DNA from: Natrialba chahannaoensis JCM 10990
Lineage (GTDB): Archaea > Halobacteriota > Halobacteria > Halobacteriales > Natrialbaceae
Assembly (NCBI RefSeq): GCF_000337135.1
Contig: NZ_AOIN01000056.1
Location: 40,416-104,415 of the forward strand
Direction: 5' to 3'
Length of the DNA: 64,000 nucleotides
Below are positions 60,184 to 64,000 of the stretch, piece by piece; within the stretch, counting starts at the first letter, position 1, and every line of letters starts with the position of its first letter. The notes under the pieces are model-generated. The model was given only the letters and a program-made list of their open reading frames with translations. It was not told the DNA's origin and searched no databases. The translations under genes were made by a program, and so were the position numbers.

Positions 60184-60888
60184 ATGTACGAAGCCGTCCA
60201 CGCCCACCCCGACGGACAGAGCACGGTCGCCAGGCTCGCGAAAACCGCGGCCAGATTCGGTTTCGAGGGCGTGGTCGTGCGCACCGACTCGAGTACCCGC
60301 GCGGAATTCGATGCCGACGAGGTCAGCGCGGCGTACGACATCGATGTCGTCACAGGTGTCGAGATCGACGCCAACAGCGTCGAACAGGCGAGCGGTGCCG
60401 TCGGCAACCACCGAACCGATGAGACCATCGTCACGGTTTCGGGTGGCACGCCCGCGATGAACCGCTTTGCCGTCGAGAACGAGAAGGTGGACGTGCTTGC
60501 CCACCCGATGACCGACAGCGGCGACGTGAATCACGTGCTCGCGAAGGCGGCAGCCGAGAACGGTGTTCGATTCGAGTTCGACCTCTCGGGTGTGCTCCGG
60601 ACACATGGTGGCCGACGGGTTCGAATCATCCAGTCGTTGCGGAAGTTAGAAGATATCATCGACTACTACGACGCCCCCTACGTTGTGAGTGCGACGCCGC
60701 GGTCGCACCTCGAACTGCGCGCGCCCAGAGAACTGGCGGCACTCGGCGAACAGATCGGCTTTTCGAAGTCATTTATCGAGGACGGGCTCGCTGAGTGGGG
60801 CCACCTCGCCGAGCGCAATCGTCGGATTCAGTCCGAGTCCTTCATTGAGCCGGGGGTCAAACGGGGCAGGTATGAAGAAGAGCATTGA
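60184..60888 (+). CDS. rnp3: RNase P protein component 3 (Rpp30-type)
   Basis: 234 residues from the ATG at 60184 (MYEAVHAHPDGQSTVARLA). This is a TIM-barrel-like polymerase/histidinol-phosphatase fold with the archaeal Rpp30 pattern: FEGVVVRTDSS, VVTGVEIDANSVEQ, KVDVLAHPMTDSGDVNHVLA and VSATPRSHLELRAPRELA. It is a protein subunit of RNase P, acting with the RNA on tRNA precursors. It heads a run rnp3, methyltransferase, rnp2, psmA with overlaps or gaps of a few bases. In-frame codons before 60184 encode Pro/Arg-rich sequence and are rejected. Confidence 0.92.
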   Translation: MYEAVHAHPDGQSTVARLAKTAARFGFEGVVVRTDSSTRAEFDADEVSAAYDIDVVTGVEIDANSVEQASGAVGNHRTDETIVTVSGGTPAMNRFAVENEKVDVLAHPMTDSGDVNHVLAKAAAENGVRFEFDLSGVLRTHGGRRVRIIQSLRKLEDIIDYYDAPYVVSATPRSHLELRAPRELAALGEQIGFSKSFIEDGLAEWGHLAERNRRIQSESFIEPGVKRGRYEEEH

Positions 60889-61501
60889 GGAACACGCCGC
60901 CCGCTTCGACGAGGCCGCAAGCGAGTACGACGACGACAGTTCCGAAGAATATCGTGCGTGTGCGAACCTGGTAATAGAGCACGCCGCGCCCGACGCGGAC
61001 GAGACTGTCCTCGACCTCGGAACGGGGACCGGCGCGATTGCGCTCGCACTAGCCCCCGACGCAGAGCGCGTCGTTGGCCGCGACATCAGCGACGGCATGA
61101 TGGAGGAAGCAGCATCCAAAGCAGCCGAGCAGGGAGTGGAGAACGTCGAATTCGATCACGGGACGTTCCGTGAACCCGAGTACGACGGCGCAGCCGACAT
61201 CGTTACCTCCAACTTCGCGATGCACCATCTCTCGGACGAGGAAAAGCGCGAGGCGATTTCGGTGATCGGCGAGCTCGGCCCACAGCGGTTCGTCCTCGGC
61301 GACGTAATGTTCTTCGGTGAACCAAACCCTGACGAGCCGTTCTACTCACCGGAGGTTGACGACCCGGCGACGGTCGGTTTCCTCGCCGACGCGCTCACGG
61401 ATGCCGGCTTCTCGCTGACGGCCGTCGAGCGCGTCCACGAACAGGTGGGTGTGCTGGTAGCCGAACGCAGCCGTGGTCGTGACGAAACCGACGCTCAGTA
61501 A
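60872..61501 (+). CDS. Class I SAM-dependent methyltransferase
   Basis: 209 residues from the ATG at 60872, overlapping rnp3 by 17 nt. VLDLGTGTGAIALALAPDA is the SAM-binding motif I, VVGRDISDGMMEEA motif II, VTSNFAMHHLSD motif IV. The substrate is unknown. Its fixed place between the RNase P genes in haloarchaea suggests RNA or translation-related methylation, but the sequence itself does not tell. The C-terminus is short and acidic. Confidence 0.88.
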   Translation: MKKSIEEHAARFDEAASEYDDDSSEEYRACANLVIEHAAPDADETVLDLGTGTGAIALALAPDAERVVGRDISDGMMEEAASKAAEQGVENVEFDHGTFREPEYDGAADIVTSNFAMHHLSDEEKREAISVIGELGPQRFVLGDVMFFGEPNPDEPFYSPEVDDPATVGFLADALTDAGFSLTAVERVHEQVGVLVAERSRGRDETDAQ

Positions 61502-61515
61502 CACCCGAAATCGCA

Positions 61516-62022
61516 ATGAAACACCTCCCCAAACACCTCCGCCCGCGTTGGCGCTATCTGGCAGTCGAACTCGAGTGCTGGCCCGATAGCTCGGTCGACC
61601 GGCGGGCGTTTCAGCGCGAGTGCTGGTACGCCGGCCAGAATCTGCTCGGTGATCCGGGGGGTGCCCGCGCCGATCTCTCCGTGCTGCAGTTCCAGTTCGA
61701 CGCGACGGCAGGCGTCGGCGAGGCGCTCGTCAAGGTCAGACACGGCTGGAGCGACGAAGCCCGGGCGGCGATCGCCTGTATTGGCGAAATCGACGGCGAG
61801 GCGGTGGGTGTACGGGTCAACGGTATCAGTGGCACGATCCGTGCCGCTGAAGAAAAGTATTTAGGACGCCGCGGGCAAGATTCTGAAGAGAGACACGTCG
61901 TGTTCGGGAACGAGGAGCGAGTCGCCGTTGTGCGCGATGGATCTGTAGACGTGCGACTCGATGCGGCGTTCGCGGGGACGACAGACCTCGATTACGACGA
62001 TTCCGATTACGATTTAGCGTGA
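61516..62022 (+). CDS. rnp2: RNase P protein component 2 (Pop5-type)
   Basis: 168 residues. KHLPKHLRPRWRYLAVELEC is the characteristic start with basic residues for RNA contact. GARADLSVLQFQFDATAGVG and AIACIGEIDGEAVGVRVNGISGT (continuing in two parts) complete the ferredoxin-like core. The C-terminal 45 residues are an acidic haloarchaeal extension (DLDYDDSDYDLA). It pairs with Rpp30 in the catalytic half of RNase P. It lies 14 nt after the methyltransferase and 4 nt before psmA. Confidence 0.9.
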   Translation: MKHLPKHLRPRWRYLAVELECWPDSSVDRRAFQRECWYAGQNLLGDPGGARADLSVLQFQFDATAGVGEALVKVRHGWSDEARAAIACIGEIDGEAVGVRVNGISGTIRAAEEKYLGRRGQDSEERHVVFGNEERVAVVRDGSVDVRLDAAFAGTTDLDYDDSDYDLA

Positions 62023-62026
62023 TACT

Positions 62027-62782
62027 ATGCAGGGACAAGCCCAACAGCAGGCGTACGACCGAGGCATCACGATCTTCTCGCCCGACGGCCGACTCTACCA
62101 GGTGGAGTACGCCCGCGAGGCGGTCAAGCGTGGCACAGCGAGTATTGGCGTTCGAACCGACGACGGCGTCGTGCTGGCCGTCGACAAGCGCGTTCCATCG
62201 CCACTGCTCGAGGACTCGAGTGTTGAGAAGATTCACAAAGCAGACGACCACATCGGCATCGCGAGCGCCGGCCACGTCGCCGACGCGCGCCAGCTGATCG
62301 ACTTCGCGCGCCGTCAGTCGCAGGTCAACCAGCTGCGCTACGGCGAACCAATCGGGGTCGAGACGCTGACGAAGGAGGTCACTGACCACATCCAGCAGTA
62401 CACCCAGGTCGGCGGTGCCCGTCCGTTCGGCGTCGCGCTGATCGTCGGCGGTGTCGAGAACGGCGAACCACGCCTGTTCGAGACCGACCCATCCGGCACG
62501 CCGTACGAGTGGAAGGCTCTCGCTGTCGGTGCCGACCGCAGCGAACTCCAGAACTATCTCGAGGAGAACTACGACGAGGAGGCCGATCTAGACGGCGGTA
62601 TCCAGCTCGCCCTCGACGCGCTCGCATCGGTCAACGACGGCTCGCTGCTGCCAAGCGAGGTCGGACTCGCGACCATCGACGCAGAAAGCGAGCGCTTCGA
62701 GCAGTTCGAACAGGACCGCATCGCGGACCACCTAGAAGAGAACGACCTCCTCGACGACGGTGAGGAGGACGCAGACGAGTAA
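62027..62782 (+). CDS. psmA: 20S proteasome alpha subunit
   Basis: 251 residues. [24 protein letters not shown] (in two segments) is the N-terminal gate and the alpha signature. [40 protein letters not shown], the [11 protein letters not shown] strand and [17 protein letters not shown] follow. The subunits form the outer rings and gate the proteolytic chamber, with the N-terminal YDR residues docking PAN-type ATPases. The beta subunit is not in the window. It is the last of the four-gene run starting at rnp3. Confidence 0.96.
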   Translation: MQGQAQQQAYDRGITIFSPDGRLYQVEYAREAVKRGTASIGVRTDDGVVLAVDKRVPSPLLEDSSVEKIHKADDHIGIASAGHVADARQLIDFARRQSQVNQLRYGEPIGVETLTKEVTDHIQQYTQVGGARPFGVALIVGGVENGEPRLFETDPSGTPYEWKALAVGADRSELQNYLEENYDEEADLDGGIQLALDALASVNDGSLLPSEVGLATIDAESERFEQFEQDRIADHLEENDLLDDGEEDADE

Positions 62783-62976
62783 TCGCAATCGAGCGTCACC
62801 ACGGTTGAGTGACCGCACGTCGCCGCGGGCGACGGCTGGCGGCGAATACGGAACGGCAAACCGCAGACCGCGAACCCTACTACTTCTCGACCAGCCGTTT
62901 CGAAACTGCCACCGGAAACTGAGTCCCAACTCCGTGTTGCCCAACAAACTCACTCGCAATCACCACAACAGCAGGA

Positions 62977-62990
62977 AAAACTCTTTTAGG
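62977..62990 (+). promoter_or_regulatory. TATA box of leaderless SBDS gene
   Basis: CTCTTTTAGG is centred about 26 nt before the ATG at 63012, which supports that start and an independent transcript downstream of psmA. Confidence 0.6.
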
Positions 62991-63011
62991 CGGCCGACGG
63001 AACTCACTGCT

Positions 63012-63737
63012 ATGATATCACTCGACGAGGCGGTGACAGCGCGACTCGAATCCCACGGGGCGCGCTTCGAAGTGTTGGTCGACCCGGACGCCGCACTCGC
63101 CATCAAGCGCGACGAATTCGACGGCGATCTAGAGGACGTCATCGCCGCAGAGGACGTCTTCGAGAACGCCTCCCGCGGGGACCGCCCCGCCGAGGACGAC
63201 CTCGAGACGGTCTTCGACACGACCGACCCGCTCGAGATCATCCCCGAAGTCGTCACAGAGGGAGAGATCCAGATTACGGCCGAACAGCGCCGCGAGATGC
63301 AAGAACAGAAGCGAAAACAACTGATCAACACCATCGCGCGCAACGCGGTCAACCCGCAGATGGACAACGCACCCCACCCGCCAGAGCGAATCGAGAACGC
63401 ACTCGAGGAGGCGGGCTTCACGGTTGACCCGATGGAGACAGTCGAGTCCCAGGTCGACGAAGCGCTCGACGACCTCCGGCCGGTGATCCCGATCCGATTC
63501 GAGGAAGTAACGATCGCGGTCCAGATTCCGGCAGAGTATGCGGGTAGCGCACAGGCACAGGTTCGCCAGTTCGGCGACCTGGAACGCGAGGAGTGGCAAC
63601 CCGACGGCTCGTGGATCGGCGTGGTGACGTTCCCGGCGGGGATGCAAAACGAGTTCTACGACGTGGTCAATGAGCACTCGAGTGGGAAGGCAGAGACGGA
63701 GTTGATCAAAGATAAGGACGACCTGCAGACGCGGTGA
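63012..63737 (+). CDS. SBDS family ribosome maturation factor
   Basis: 241 residues from the leaderless ATG at 63012. Domain I contains [20 protein letters not shown] and [14 protein letters not shown]. Domain II has [30 protein letters not shown] and [15 protein letters not shown]. Domain III has [20 protein letters not shown] and [15 protein letters not shown]. These are the hallmarks of archaeal SBDS, which helps release the anti-association factor aIF6 from the large subunit. It sits after psmA as in other haloarchaea. Codons open upstream to 62760 lie before the promoter and are rejected. Confidence 0.94.
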   Translation: MISLDEAVTARLESHGARFEVLVDPDAALAIKRDEFDGDLEDVIAAEDVFENASRGDRPAEDDLETVFDTTDPLEIIPEVVTEGEIQITAEQRREMQEQKRKQLINTIARNAVNPQMDNAPHPPERIENALEEAGFTVDPMETVESQVDEALDDLRPVIPIRFEEVTIAVQIPAEYAGSAQAQVRQFGDLEREEWQPDGSWIGVVTFPAGMQNEFYDVVNEHSSGKAETELIKDKDDLQTR

Positions 63738-63899
63738 AGTAACAGAGCCCACTCATCTGTTGCAGGGCGGAGTAGTGTGCGAAAACGCAATGACGTTTTC
63801 CGTTTGAACTCAATCAATGTGTCTGGGGTCTCTCGATAGGCTACTCGGTGGTGTTGTCAGGGAAGGCGCAGCGGTGGTCATCCTCTTGCTCCTCTGGTT

Positions 63900-64000
63900 C
63901 TATAGTAACAACTGCAACTAGTTACACACTGATCGCACGTTCGCGGTTCTCGCTCAGTTCACTCGCTCCGAACCGCGCTGCCGTCGTGCGATCAGGTGCG
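63900..64000. mobile_element. Second MITE-like copy, running off the right window edge
   Basis: The first 39 bases match 37212-37250 with one mismatch (CTATAGTAACAACTGCAAC onward). An 11-bp inverted pair CTGATCGCACG / CGTGCGATCAG follows, enclosing an 8-bp stem CGCGGTTC / GAACCGCG. The internal part is longer than in the 37-kb copy and unrelated to it. The right terminus is beyond the window. Confidence 0.6.

Overview
The window is haloarchaeal chromosome. It is GC-rich, and the predicted proteins are strongly acidic with D/E-rich linkers. Exported proteins carry twin-arginine signals, often followed by a lipobox. Many genes have a TATA-like element 22-35 nt before the start codon and essentially no leader. 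The family-level markers (DUF7344, DUF1616, Bat-type HTH, TbsP, F420-dependent LLM enzyme) are also haloarchaeal. A member of the Natrialbaceae is plausible but cannot be proved from this sequence. I see no rRNA, tRNA or CRISPR array.

Positions 1 to about 37.1 kb form a surface-polysaccharide or glycan locus. It contains an alkaline-phosphatase-fold hydrolase, an exported beta-helix protein, four polysaccharide-deacetylase-like Tat lipoproteins (three here and one just beyond, at 37.4-39.3 kb), a flippase, several glycosyltransferases (GT2, GT4, a possible GT-C), a sugar-transfer ATP-grasp, an exported aspartoacylase-like enzyme with a PKD domain, an asparagine-synthetase-like enzyme, a DUF1616 protein, two DUF7344 proteins, a nucleotide-sugar dehydrogenase, a DUF354 protein, GlmS and a sugar O-carbamoyltransferase. 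The minus-strand run 28.2 to 22.6 kb is a tightly coupled operon with start/stop overlaps, including an uncatalogued 49-codon ORF. Read together, GlmS supplies glucosamine-6-phosphate, the dehydrogenase makes a uronic-acid nucleotide sugar, the glycosyltransferases and flippase build and export a chain, and amide, carbamoyl and deacetylation chemistry decorates it.

Positions 39.6-50.8 kb are mixed housekeeping: LeuRS, a DUF420 protein, an orphan sensor kinase, an ABC exporter pair, a membrane-spanning metallophosphoesterase, an F420-type LLM oxidoreductase and a small membrane protein. Positions 50.9-57 kb hold a VapBC toxin-antitoxin pair behind a perfect 22-bp palindrome, serine hydroxymethyltransferase, a large CHAT (caspase-like) protease and the regulator TbsP. 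Positions 57-60 kb hold a VOC dioxygenase/hydrolase couple, an SDR and a CoA-binding protein. Positions 60.2-63.7 kb are the conserved archaeal RNase P / proteasome / SBDS block.

Mobile-element traces are limited. There is an 86-bp inverted-repeat element at 37.2 kb, with a second copy entering the right edge of the window, and a structured segment at about 29.65-29.79 kb that looks like a leftover right end of an IS200/IS605 (tnpB) element.
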